Source of the DNA: Sphaerochaetaceae bacterium
Lineage (GTDB): Bacteria > Spirochaetota > Spirochaetia > Sphaerochaetales > Sphaerochaetaceae
Direction: 5' to 3'
Length of the DNA: 14,039 nt
Assembly: GCA_016302165.1 (NCBI GenBank)
Contig: JAEDOD010000038.1
Coordinates: forward strand, 1-14,039
The position numbers and the translations under genes were made by a program. This document shows positions 7,789 through 14,039 of this stretch, piece after piece. The notes below the pieces were generated by a model, which ran no database searches, was not told the DNA's origin, and saw nothing but the letters and a program-made list of their open reading frames with translations. Position 1 is the first letter of the stretch, and each line of letters begins with the position of its first letter.

Positions 7789-7817
7789 TTTACATATGTA
7801 ATTCTGACTATTCTATT
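7789..7817 (+). promoter_or_regulatory. Possible promoter of the MATE gene
   Basis: TTTACA (7789-7794), 17 bases, TCTATT (7812-7817): 5 of 6 and 4 of 6 consensus matches. It would start transcription about 30 bases before the ATG at 7855. A 10-bp palindrome TACATATGTA (7791-7800) overlaps the -35 box. Support is modest. Confidence 0.35.
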
Positions 7818-7854
7818 GATTTACTTCCCTTCCCTAACTAGAATCCCTCATAGT

Positions 7855-9219
7855 ATGGCAAAGGAAAGGACAGGAAACGGCATAACTGAAGGAACTATCT
7901 GGAAACAGATTCTTCTTTTCTTCTTCCCGATTCTTTTCGGGACTCTTTTTCTTACCCTCTACAACACCATCGACGCAATAATAGTAGGTCAGGCCCTGGG
8001 AAAGGAAGCCTTGGCTGCTGTCTCCGGAGGAACCAGCACCCTTACCAATCTGATAATCGGATTCTTTACAGGTGTTGCAGGTGGAGCCACTGTGGTCATA
8101 AGCCAAGCCTACGGCGCCCAGGATGGGGAGAAGGTAAAGAAGAGCCTCCATACAGCCATATGCCTTTCCATAGTCTTCAGCCTGGTGATATCAATAGGAG
8201 GCTTCCTCCTTACAAAGCCAATGCTGACCATAATGGCCACTCCGAAAGATATCTTTCCTTTGGCTGAAAGCTACCTCCGTATATACTTTCTCGGTTCCAC
8301 AGGCCTCATCATATTCAATATGTCTTCAGGAATCCTTCGTGCCTTCGGAGACTCCAGGCATCCTCTCTGGTTCCTGGTCATCGGTGCCATATTGAATATC
8401 ATTTTGGACATACTTTTCATTGCCGTATTCAGGCGCGGTGTCAAGGGAGCTGCGGAAGCCACAGTAATCAGCCAAGCTGTATCAGCTCTATGCACTCTCA
8501 TCTTCCTTGGAACAAGAAAAGGACTGGAAAGGATGGAAGTGTCGCGAATGCTTACCTATGACCCAAGAATCCTTCAGAAGATGCTGGCCATAGGTCTTCC
8601 TGGAGGAATACAGTCTGTGATGTACAACATATCAAACATGATCATCCAGACAAAAGTGAATATGTTCGGCACAGATACAGCCGCCGCCTGGGCTGCATAC
8701 AACAAGCTAGACGCAGTGTTCTGGATGATTGTAAATGCCTTCGGTATCTCCATCACCACCTTTGTAGGCCAGAACTATGGAGCAGGAAAGATAAAAAGAG
8801 CAAAGAAGGGAGTGACAGAGTGTCTCATTATGACACTTTTCTCAGCACTGCTCCTGGCTTCCCTCTACCTATCCTTCGGGCGGTATGGCTTCATGCTGTT
8901 CGCTTCCGATGAAGCTGTGGTGGAGATCGGCATGAGAATCCTCAACACAATTGCACCTGTGTTCCTGATCTACGTTCCCATTGAAATATACTCAGGAGCC
9001 TTGAGGGGAGCTGGAAAGACAGTTGTTCCTACCCTCTTCACTGTCTTCGGCATCTGCGGAACAAGAATAATCTGGCTCTCCACACCCATTGGTTCGGCAT
9101 CAATAGAAAGAGTAATGCTTTCCTATGCCATTTCCTGGACATTGGTAGCATTACTCTTCGTCATCTACTACTATTCTACAGATGTATTTGGGGAAAGGAC
9201 TCAGAAGAGCTCCTTATAG
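7855..9219 (+). CDS. MATE family multidrug/cation exporter
   Basis: An inner-membrane transporter of the multidrug and toxin extrusion family, which exports organic cations or other compounds using a Na+ or H+ gradient. From ATG 7855 it has 454 residues, the normal length, with about twelve hydrophobic helices in two homologous halves. The N-terminus (TEGTIWKQILLFFFPILFGTLFLTLYNTIDAIIVG) and ISQAYGA, RAFGDSRHP, FVGQNYGAG and GALRGAGKT-type loops are characteristic. An upstream TTG in the same frame would add 13 residues that are not family-like, so ATG was preferred although no Shine-Dalgarno site is obvious. Its 3' end overlaps that of threonine synthase on the other strand by 19 bp. Substrate cannot be told from sequence. 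Confidence 0.93.
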   Translation: MAKERTGNGITEGTIWKQILLFFFPILFGTLFLTLYNTIDAIIVGQALGKEALAAVSGGTSTLTNLIIGFFTGVAGGATVVISQAYGAQDGEKVKKSLHTAICLSIVFSLVISIGGFLLTKPMLTIMATPKDIFPLAESYLRIYFLGSTGLIIFNMSSGILRAFGDSRHPLWFLVIGAILNIILDILFIAVFRRGVKGAAEATVISQAVSALCTLIFLGTRKGLERMEVSRMLTYDPRILQKMLAIGLPGGIQSVMYNISNMIIQTKVNMFGTDTAAAWAAYNKLDAVFWMIVNAFGISITTFVGQNYGAGKIKRAKKGVTECLIMTLFSALLLASLYLSFGRYGFMLFASDEAVVEIGMRILNTIAPVFLIYVPIEIYSGALRGAGKTVVPTLFTVFGICGTRIIWLSTPIGSASIERVMLSYAISWTLVALLFVIYYYSTDVFGERTQKSSL

Positions 9220-10463
9220 TCCTTTCCTATTTCCTTTGCGTAGCTTTCCTTCTGGATTATCTCCCAAAGGTTCTTTGGAATTGGTACAGTCCTACCGATA
9301 AGGGGCTCTACAATGGTGTCGAACTTGGCTGGATGGGCTGTAGACACAACAATTGTAGGACAGGACTGGAAATAATCCCTTCTCACCCTTTCCCCGCAGG
9401 CTGTGTGGGGACAGATGATATAGTTGTCTTCATCATACACTTCCTTTATGGTTCTCTGGATTTCACTGTCTGAAACGCTTCTTGCGCTGACAGCCTGGGA
9501 GAAATCCTCGAAGGTTGGGAACATATCGAAAAGCCTCTCCATATTGGAAGGAGCCCCCACATCCATGGCGTTGGCCAAGGTCTTTACGCTGGCTCTAGGC
9601 TGATACTCACCGCTTTCAAGATAGTCTGGGATTGTCCTGTTGGCGTTGGTTGCCATGACAATTCTCTCAATAGGGCTTCCCATGGCCTTTGCCCAGAAGC
9701 ATCCTGTCACGTTTCCAACGTTTCCGGAAGGAACGATGATTACAGGCTTCTTTCCATACATATCAAGATAAAGCTGGCTGGCATATGCATAGTAGGCCAT
9801 CTGAGGAAGGAGGCGGCCGATGTTAATGGAGTTGGAAGAACTGAGCCCCTCTGTAATGGACTTGTCCATAAAGGCTTCCTTCACCATCTTCTGGCAATCG
9901 TCAAAGCTTCCGTCAACCTCATAGCTTTCGATATTGTCACCCCAGGTAGTAAGCTGGGCTCTCTGTCTCTCCGCAACTCTTCCCTTAGGGAAAAGCACCT
10001 TGGCCTTAAGGTTGTTTCTTCTCCAGAAGGCAGCTGCAACGGCTCCGCCTGTGTCTCCACTGGTAGCCACCAGGATTGTCTTCTCCTCGCCTCTTCTCAT
10101 GAGAAGCTTCTCCATGGAGAAGGCAAGGAATCTGGCACCGAAGTCCTTGAAGGCGCTGGTAGGACCATAGATCAGTTCAAGAAGCACCCTTCCCTCTCCC
10201 AGATCCTTGAATGGAACAGGGAAGTTGAAGGCGCTGTGACAGATTTCCTCCAGGTCATTCTCCAGTTCATCTCCTTCAAAGAAGGGTTTGATCGCCTGAT
10301 ACATTGCATCAGCCACTCCTCCGGAAATGGAGAAGGAGGCAGGAAGAGAAGGCATGGTTTCAGGGACATAGAGGCCTCCATCTGGAGCCAGACCCTTAAG
10401 CATGGCTTCGCTTACTGTACAGGAAGGACCCTTTCTATCTCTTGTAGAAACAAATCTGATCAT
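9201..10463 (-). CDS. thrC: Threonine synthase
   Basis: PLP enzyme converting O-phosphohomoserine to threonine and phosphate, the last step of threonine synthesis. The lysine binding PLP is K106 in GPTSAFKDFGARF. Other family blocks are APDGGLYVPE near the N-terminus, VATSGDTGGAVAAAF, SSNSINIGRLLPQ, PSGNVGNVTG and GAPSNMERL. The product is 420 residues from ATG 10463, which sits six bases after an excellent AGGAGG site; an upstream start within the thrA end would add 19 unlike residues. The ribosome binding site overlaps the thrA stop codon, so translation of the two genes is probably coupled. No homoserine kinase gene lies in the pair. The last 19 bp overlap the convergent MATE gene. Confidence 0.97.
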   Translation of the reverse strand: MIRFVSTRDRKGPSCTVSEAMLKGLAPDGGLYVPETMPSLPASFSISGGVADAMYQAIKPFFEGDELENDLEEICHSAFNFPVPFKDLGEGRVLLELIYGPTSAFKDFGARFLAFSMEKLLMRRGEEKTILVATSGDTGGAVAAAFWRRNNLKAKVLFPKGRVAERQRAQLTTWGDNIESYEVDGSFDDCQKMVKEAFMDKSITEGLSSSNSINIGRLLPQMAYYAYASQLYLDMYGKKPVIIVPSGNVGNVTGCFWAKAMGSPIERIVMATNANRTIPDYLESGEYQPRASVKTLANAMDVGAPSNMERLFDMFPTFEDFSQAVSARSVSDSEIQRTIKEVYDEDNYIICPHTACGERVRRDYFQSCPTIVVSTAHPAKFDTIVEPLIGRTVPIPKNLWEIIQKESYAKEIGKDYKELF

Positions 10464-10469
10464 AATATT

Positions 10470-10476
10470 CCTCCTA
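10470..10476 (-). promoter_or_regulatory. thrC ribosome binding site overlapping the thrA stop
   Basis: The minus strand reads TAGGAGG: the TAG is the thrA stop codon and AGGAGG is the thrC Shine-Dalgarno sequence, six bases before ATG 10463. Ribosomes ending thrA are thus placed to start thrC. Confidence 0.9.
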
Positions 10477-12885
10477 GATTCTGCTTCCCAGATATGCACT
10501 GAGACGTAGGATATCTGCAAATATTCCTGCAGCTGTCACTTCAGGACCGGCTCCAGGACCCTGAACCACCAAAGGCTGGTTATGGTAGCGGGCTGTGGTG
10601 AATTCGATGACATTATCTGTACCCTTAGCCTGGCTGAAAGGATGGTCAGATGGGAAGGAAGAGAGGGAGACGGAGCATTTTCCTCCGTCCACTGTTCCCA
10701 CGTACCTCAGCTTCATACCCTTGGCTGAAGCTTCCTTGTAGAGGGCAAGCATCTCATCGTCCATTTCGTCCATTCTTTCCAGGAACTCCTCCTTGGAGCA
10801 CTCCCTAAGCTGAGGCGGAACAAGATTCCTGATTTCCTTAGGATCCACTTCAACCTTATATCCCAGCTCTCTGGCAAGGATAACTGTCTTTCTAGCCACA
10901 TCCATTCCAGAAAGGTCATCCCTAGGATCAGGCTCTGTGAAGCCCATGTCCCTGGCCTTCCTTACCAATTCTGAGAATGGAACCGTTCCATCATAGTTGG
11001 TGAAGAGCCAGCTTAAGGTACCGGAAACCATTCCTTCCACCTTCTCTATTATATCTCCAGTCTCCCTCAGGTCCTTAAGGGTTGTGATGATAGGAAGGCC
11101 TGCACCGACTGTAGTTTCGTAGAGGAACTTCTTTCCTGTCCTCTGGGAAGCTTCATAGAGGCTCAGATAATATGGGTATGGACCGCTGGAAGCCTTCTTG
11201 TTTGGAGTGATCACATGGAATCCAGACTCAATGAAGCTCTTGTACTGCATGGCTCTGTCTGCGCTGGCTGTAGCATCCACCAGCACCCAATGTGGATAGT
11301 AGGAAGCCTTGATGTGGGAAAGGAAGATCTCTTCATTGTAAGGAATTCCATAATCTCTCAGCTGCTCACGCCATGTAGAGAGATCCACTCCCTCTTCGCT
11401 GATGAGCATCTTCTTGCTGGTGGCAATTCCTCTGACTCTGATATCCAGGTCAAACTCCCTTCTAAGTCTCTCGCTTTCCCTTCCGATCTGGTCAAGGAGA
11501 GTTCCTCCTATATTTCCTGGTCCGAAGAGACCAAGGGAAAGTGTCTGCTGGGACATGAAGAATACTGTATGGAGGGCTCTTTCAGCCTTTACAGCATCCT
11601 TACTTGCAATTACAGCACTGATGTTCCTTTCGCTGGAGCCCTGGGCAATGGCCCTTACGTTGACACCGGCCCTGGCAAGGGAGGAGAAGAACTTTCCTGC
11701 AACGCCTATCTTTCCAGGCATTGCCTCTCCTACTACAGCCAGAATTGAAAGATTGTCTTCCATATCGATGGATGAAATCTGATGTAGTGTGATTTCTCTC
11801 CTGAACTCTCTTTCCAGAGTTGCCTTGGCTGAGACTGCCTGGCTCTGGGGAACAGCGAAACAGATAGAGTATTCACTGGAAGCCTGGGATATGAAGATTA
11901 CGCTGATTCCTTCATTTCTAAGGGCACCGAAGAGTCTTGAAGACACTCCAGGTACACCAGACATACCTGAGCCTTCAACGTTGATGAGAGCGATATTCTT
12001 GACAACAGAGAAAGCCTTGACCCCACCTTTGGATTCTGAGCTGGCCTTTCTTGTTATGAGAGTACCTTCCTCTTCAATGTCTCCCCAATAGCGCAGGGAG
12101 AGAGGAAGGGAAGCTTCCTCTGCAGGAATGAAGGAGTGAGGATGGACCACAGGAGCACCGAAGAAGGAAAGCTCTGTAGCTTCAGCATAGGTCATCTCCT
12201 TAATGAGATGGGCGTTAGGTACATCCTTCTTGCTTGCTGAATACAACAGGCTCTTCTGGTTCCAATATGTCAGAGGGCAATTAAGGTGGGCGGCCACAAG
12301 GGCAGATGCATATTCTCCCCAACCTTCATCGCTTCTATCCCTTCCTGCAGCATCCCTGTCATCATCACAGTACAGAAGCTCTCCGGAAATGAATACTGCC
12401 TTGGCATTGAATACAGGATTGTGGTCCTCAAGAAGGGAAGAAAGGGAAATGGAATCGGTGGAGATTCCCTTCTCCTGGAAATAGGCGGAAACTATTCTGT
12501 CCAGGAAGGTGCTGGTCATGGTTTCAAGATGGTCGGAGGCGGCGCCTGACTTATCTTCGAGAATCCATACTGCCCGGAGGATATCGCCGATGGAGACGAA
12601 GTTCTGGCTCACATATTCCGAGACACTGGAATTATCTCCCAGCACGGAAGAGCATAGCTCAAGCCAGGCATTCTTCTTCTGCTCCAGAAGATTCCAAAGT
12701 CTATCATCCTTCTTCTCTGCTGCATCCAGAAGACGATAGAAGCTCAGGTCAGGGTCTCTGGTAGGAGGAAGCACATATATCGCCACATCCTCCTTACCTC
12801 TGTTATGGATTTCATAAAGCTTCTCTATTCCTTTGGCTGTTGAAACCATTGAACCTTCAAGGGCATGTACTCTGATACTCTTCAC
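10474..12885 (-). CDS. thrA: ThrA-type aspartokinase/homoserine dehydrogenase, kinase domain degenerate
   Basis: 803 residues collinear with bifunctional ThrA (820 in E. coli). The C-terminal homoserine dehydrogenase, from about residue 450, looks complete: NADP loop GPGNIGG (455-461), TPNKKA, YETTVGAGLP and DPRDDLSGMDVARK with K666 at the end. It reduces aspartate semialdehyde to homoserine. Two ACT domains (about 299-365 and 380-450) keep QASSE (Q334) and QGSSE (Q415), the threonine-sensing type of motif. The N-terminal kinase domain (1-290) keeps its fold landmarks such as ELSFFGAPVVHP (238-249), but KFGGTSV is ALEGSMV (8-14), the later GRNGSDYSA region reads DEGWGEYASA, and the TDVDG region reads NQKSL. 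It probably cannot phosphorylate aspartate. The GTG start has AAGGAAGG six bases upstream. It is the first gene of the thrA-thrC pair, and a terminator hairpin lies just before it. Confidence 0.9.
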   Translation of the reverse strand: MKSIRVHALEGSMVSTAKGIEKLYEIHNRGKEDVAIYVLPPTRDPDLSFYRLLDAAEKKDDRLWNLLEQKKNAWLELCSSVLGDNSSVSEYVSQNFVSIGDILRAVWILEDKSGAASDHLETMTSTFLDRIVSAYFQEKGISTDSISLSSLLEDHNPVFNAKAVFISGELLYCDDDRDAAGRDRSDEGWGEYASALVAAHLNCPLTYWNQKSLLYSASKKDVPNAHLIKEMTYAEATELSFFGAPVVHPHSFIPAEEASLPLSLRYWGDIEEEGTLITRKASSESKGGVKAFSVVKNIALINVEGSGMSGVPGVSSRLFGALRNEGISVIFISQASSEYSICFAVPQSQAVSAKATLEREFRREITLHQISSIDMEDNLSILAVVGEAMPGKIGVAGKFFSSLARAGVNVRAIAQGSSERNISAVIASKDAVKAERALHTVFFMSQQTLSLGLFGPGNIGGTLLDQIGRESERLRREFDLDIRVRGIATSKKMLISEEGVDLSTWREQLRDYGIPYNEEIFLSHIKASYYPHWVLVDATASADRAMQYKSFIESGFHVITPNKKASSGPYPYYLSLYEASQRTGKKFLYETTVGAGLPIITTLKDLRETGDIIEKVEGMVSGTLSWLFTNYDGTVPFSELVRKARDMGFTEPDPRDDLSGMDVARKTVILARELGYKVEVDPKEIRNLVPPQLRECSKEEFLERMDEMDDEMLALYKEASAKGMKLRYVGTVDGGKCSVSLSSFPSDHPFSQAKGTDNVIEFTTARYHNQPLVVQGPGAGPEVTAAGIFADILRLSAYLGSRI

Positions 12886-12891
12886 AAATTT

Positions 12892-12899
12892 CCTTCCTT
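12892..12899 (-). promoter_or_regulatory. thrA ribosome binding site in an A/T-flanked loop
   Basis: AAGGAAGG on the minus strand, six bases before the GTG start at 12885. It is flanked on both sides by AAATTT (12900-12905 and 12886-12891), which could pair as a weak 6-bp stem presenting the site in its loop. It is the main support for the GTG start. Confidence 0.7.
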
Positions 12900-12905
12900 A
12901 AATTT

Positions 12906-12936
12906 AAAAAAAGAGCTCCCACTCAAGAAGGAGCTC
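12906..12936 (-). terminator. Terminator after rpmB, directly before thrA
   Basis: On the minus strand GAGCTCC (12936-12930) pairs with GGAGCTC (12919-12913) around a 10-base loop, followed by seven T (12912-12906). It lies about 30 bases after the rpmB stop, as expected for its terminator, yet only 20 bases before the thrA start codon, so it may also limit transcription entering thrA. Confidence 0.85.
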
Positions 12937-12967
12937 CTCATCTCACCAAAACAGTCCTCAGGCGAAA

Positions 12968-13198
12968 TCAAACAACCTTCTGCACCTTTCCTGCTCTGAG
13001 ACAGCGAGTGCAGATCTTGATTGTTCTGGGTGTACCGTCGATAAGTGCCTTGACTGTAACGATGTTTGGTCTGAATTCGCGCTTTGTAGTGACACCAATG
13101 TGCTGACCGACACCGCCCTTCTTCTTTGCCTGACCCTTTCTTGTTACGACGTTACCAGTGACTGTACCCTTTCCACAAATATCACATCTTCTAGCCAT
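12968..13198 (-). CDS. rpmB: 50S ribosomal protein L28
   Basis: Structural protein of the large ribosomal subunit, 76 residues, binding 23S rRNA. The start MARRCDICGKG is the normal L28 N-terminus. Two cysteine pairs, CDIC at residues 5-8 and CTRC near the end, form the zinc-binding C4 version. The middle part carries RKGQAKKKGGVGQHIG, an insertion absent from E. coli L28 but recalled from spirochaete proteins, and the best taxonomic hint in the window. ATG 13198 is preceded by AAGGTGG; an in-frame ATG at 13270 would add 24 unlike residues and is rejected. A promoter and a structured leader lie upstream and a terminator follows, so it appears to be its own transcription unit. rpmG, its frequent neighbour, is not here. 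Confidence 0.97.
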   Translation of the reverse strand: MARRCDICGKGTVTGNVVTRKGQAKKKGGVGQHIGVTTKREFRPNIVTVKALIDGTPRTIKICTRCLRAGKVQKVV

Positions 13199-13236
13199 GA
13201 TCTTTATCCACCTTAATAAATGTTCTTTCTTAATCG

Positions 13237-13288
13237 GACGGAACCTTTGTCGGCACGAGGCCGGGAGCATGGCAAAGATTATGCCGTC
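13237..13288 (-). promoter_or_regulatory. Structured 5' leader of rpmB, candidate autoregulatory RNA
   Basis: In the rpmB transcript GACGG (13288-13284) pairs with CCGUC (13241-13237), and AAUCUUUG (13280-13273) with CAAAGGUU (13249-13242), including one U-G pair. The two helices stack except for a 3-base bulge, CAU, giving 13 bp. Inside, CGGC and GCCG (13263-13260, 13254-13251) close a 5-base loop, with a 9-base asymmetric internal loop. The element starts about 8 bases after the predicted transcription start and leaves the Shine-Dalgarno site free. No match to a named leader family is claimed. Confidence 0.55.
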
Positions 13289-13301
13289 ACAACTACTGAA
13301 G

Positions 13302-13328
13302 TTTATAGAAAGAAAAAATCTTTGTAAA
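13302..13328 (-). promoter_or_regulatory. Probable promoter of rpmB
   Basis: On the minus strand TTTACA (13328-13323), 15 bases, TATAAA (13307-13302). Both hexamers match the sigma-70 consensus at 5 of 6 positions, though the spacer is short. Transcription would start near 13295, giving a leader of about 97 bases. Confidence 0.5.
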
Positions 13329-13355
13329 TACCCGATTCACCATTTTGCACCACAC

Positions 13356-13973
13356 TCAAGGGTTAATTCCATTCTTTGGACACAGCTTTTCCACAGGACA
13401 CTGGGAACAATTGGGCTTTGGCCTGCATTTCTGTCTTCCAAGACTGTTGACGGTATCGCTAAGCCTGTTCCAGTATTTCTCAGGAATACGTTCCTTTATC
13501 TCCCTTGCAGCCTTATTTCTGTCATGGGTATCCGTCAGCCCCAGACGAAAGGCTGTACGCTCAAAATGGGTGTCTACAACAACAGCATTCTTCTTCAAAA
13601 CCCTCTGCAGATAGCAAGAAGCTGTCTTCTCCCCCACACCTGGAAGCTTCACCAGTTCCTCAAGAGTGTCAGGAATCCCTTTTTCTGCCACTATCTCAGA
13701 AAGAGCCTTGATATTCCTGGCCTTTGCCCTGAATAGACCTGAAGAATGAATAAGCTCCTCAATCTCCTCCACCTTTGCATCTTTCAAGGAAGAAGCATCA
13801 GCAAAGACTGAAAACAGCCTTTCAGCGCTTATTTCAGCCATTTTATCTGTGCTGGAACCGCTGAGAATCACTGTAACAAGGAATCTGAAGGGGTTGCTGT
13901 AGCTTAGAAAAGAGATTTCCTGAGGAAAATATGAATCTAATGAATTTATTATTTTTAAAGGTGTTGACTCCAT
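13356..13973 (-). CDS. nth: Endonuclease III (DNA glycosylase/AP lyase)
   Basis: Base excision repair enzyme removing oxidised pyrimidines and cutting the abasic site. The helix-hairpin-helix LPGVGEKTA contains the catalytic lysine K116 and VVDTHFERTAFRLGL contains the catalytic aspartate D134. Four cysteines, C183, C189, C192 and C198, form the expected 4Fe-4S site, but the first spacing is five residues (CX5CX2CX5C) where E. coli has six. The 205 residues are close to the usual 211. ATG 13973 is the only good start; it has no Shine-Dalgarno site at normal distance, and an AAGGAG lies too far upstream. The start codon falls inside the promoter of the divergent tRNA-Pro gene. There is no clear terminator between nth and rpmB. 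MutY is excluded by length and by the motif details. Confidence 0.95.
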   Translation of the reverse strand: MESTPLKIINSLDSYFPQEISFLSYSNPFRFLVTVILSGSSTDKMAEISAERLFSVFADASSLKDAKVEEIEELIHSSGLFRAKARNIKALSEIVAEKGIPDTLEELVKLPGVGEKTASCYLQRVLKKNAVVVDTHFERTAFRLGLTDTHDRNKAAREIKERIPEKYWNRLSDTVNSLGRQKCRPKPNCSQCPVEKLCPKNGINP

Positions 13974-13992
13974 TTTTTAAATTCTCTATACT
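13964..13992 (+). promoter_or_regulatory. Promoter of tRNA-Pro
   Basis: TTGACT (13964-13969), exactly 17 bases, TATACT (13987-13992): five of six consensus matches in each box at ideal spacing. The predicted start near 13999 is a few bases before the tRNA. The -35 box and spacer cover the nth start codon on the other strand. Confidence 0.8.
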
Positions 13993-14003
13993 CCTTCTTG
14001 CTT

Positions 14004-14039
14004 CGGGATGTCGCCTAGCGGCTATGGCGCCTGCTTTGG
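14004..14039 (+). tRNA. tRNA-Pro(UGG), 3' part outside the window
   Basis: The sequence starts CGGGATG, with C1 as is usual for bacterial tRNA-Pro. The D stem is GCC (14013-14015) with GGC (14026-14028), the loop has AG..GG, then come the 5' anticodon arm CCTGC, TT and the anticodon TGG at 14037-14039, where the window ends. The T arm and acceptor 3' strand cannot be seen. Alignment of the visible half to position 36 is without gaps, and the anticodon fits the proline identity. Confidence 0.88.

Noticed and set aside
10464..10520. Longer thrC start inside the end of thrA
   Set aside because: The family begins at MIRFVSTRD, and ATG 10463 has an excellent AGGAGG site six bases upstream.
11970..12885. 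Frameshift or sequencing error as the reason for the lost aspartokinase motifs in ThrA
   Set aside because: The frame is open and collinear throughout, with conserved blocks before and after the altered motifs and all substitutions in frame.
13199..13270. In-frame extension of L28 to ATG 13270
   Set aside because: L28 starts MARRCD with its own ribosome site, and the extension is simply translated leader RNA.
1..14039. Mobile elements, CRISPR arrays, phage or defence genes
   Set aside because: No transposase, integrase, spaced repeats or defence domains were found; every substantial open frame is a recognisable housekeeping, metabolic, signalling or transport gene.

Overview
The window reads as ordinary chromosomal DNA from a host-associated or fermentative bacterium of the Spirochaetota. 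The support is partial. Ribosomal protein L28 carries a basic, glycine-rich insertion (RKGQAKKKGGVGQHIG) that I remember from spirochaete L28 proteins such as those of Borrelia. Acetate kinase has motif variants and a C-terminal tail unlike the common enterobacterial form. Base composition is moderate, AGA and GGA codons are frequent, and genes are tightly packed. Genus-level placement (a Treponema or Sphaerochaeta relative) is a guess. I see no insertion sequences, phage genes, CRISPR arrays, rRNA or plasmid functions.

Layout. 1-1251 holds acetate kinase without its N-terminus, followed by a clear terminator. 1384-4062 (+) holds a short RecQ-like helicase and galactokinase, 9 bp apart. A perfect GC-rich hairpin separates these from 4090-5433 (-), a family GH4 glycosidase whose CHEV motif points to alpha-galacturonidase (LplD type) rather than melibiase. 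It diverges from an amidohydrolase at 5563-6453 (+), and the 129-bp gap between them holds a perfect inverted repeat and a TATAAT box. 6444-7766 (-) is a seven-helix LytS-type sensor kinase with no response regulator beside it; it diverges from a MATE exporter at 7855-9219 (+). The rest of the protein-coding part runs leftward: nth (13973-13356), rpmB (13198-12968), a ThrA-like aspartokinase/homoserine dehydrogenase (12885-10474) and threonine synthase (10463-9201). A tRNA-Pro(UGG) gene starts on the + strand at 14004 and is cut by the window end just after its anticodon.

How the genes fit together. thrA and thrC form a translationally coupled pair for threonine synthesis, without thrB. Acetate kinase gives ATP from fermentation. 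Galactokinase, the GH4 enzyme and possibly the amidohydrolase suggest use of plant sugars such as galactose and galacturonides, but no transporter is adjacent.

Most notable points. (1) The aspartokinase domain of the ThrA-like protein lacks the signature catalytic motifs, while both ACT domains and the homoserine dehydrogenase domain look intact. (2) The rpmB leader can fold into a 13-bp bulged helix with an inner hairpin, close to the predicted transcription start, a candidate autoregulatory RNA. (3) A perfect 8-6-8 inverted repeat plus an extra half-site two helical turns away lies between the GH4 and amidohydrolase genes. Several start codons were moved to positions supported by Shine-Dalgarno sites or family alignment.
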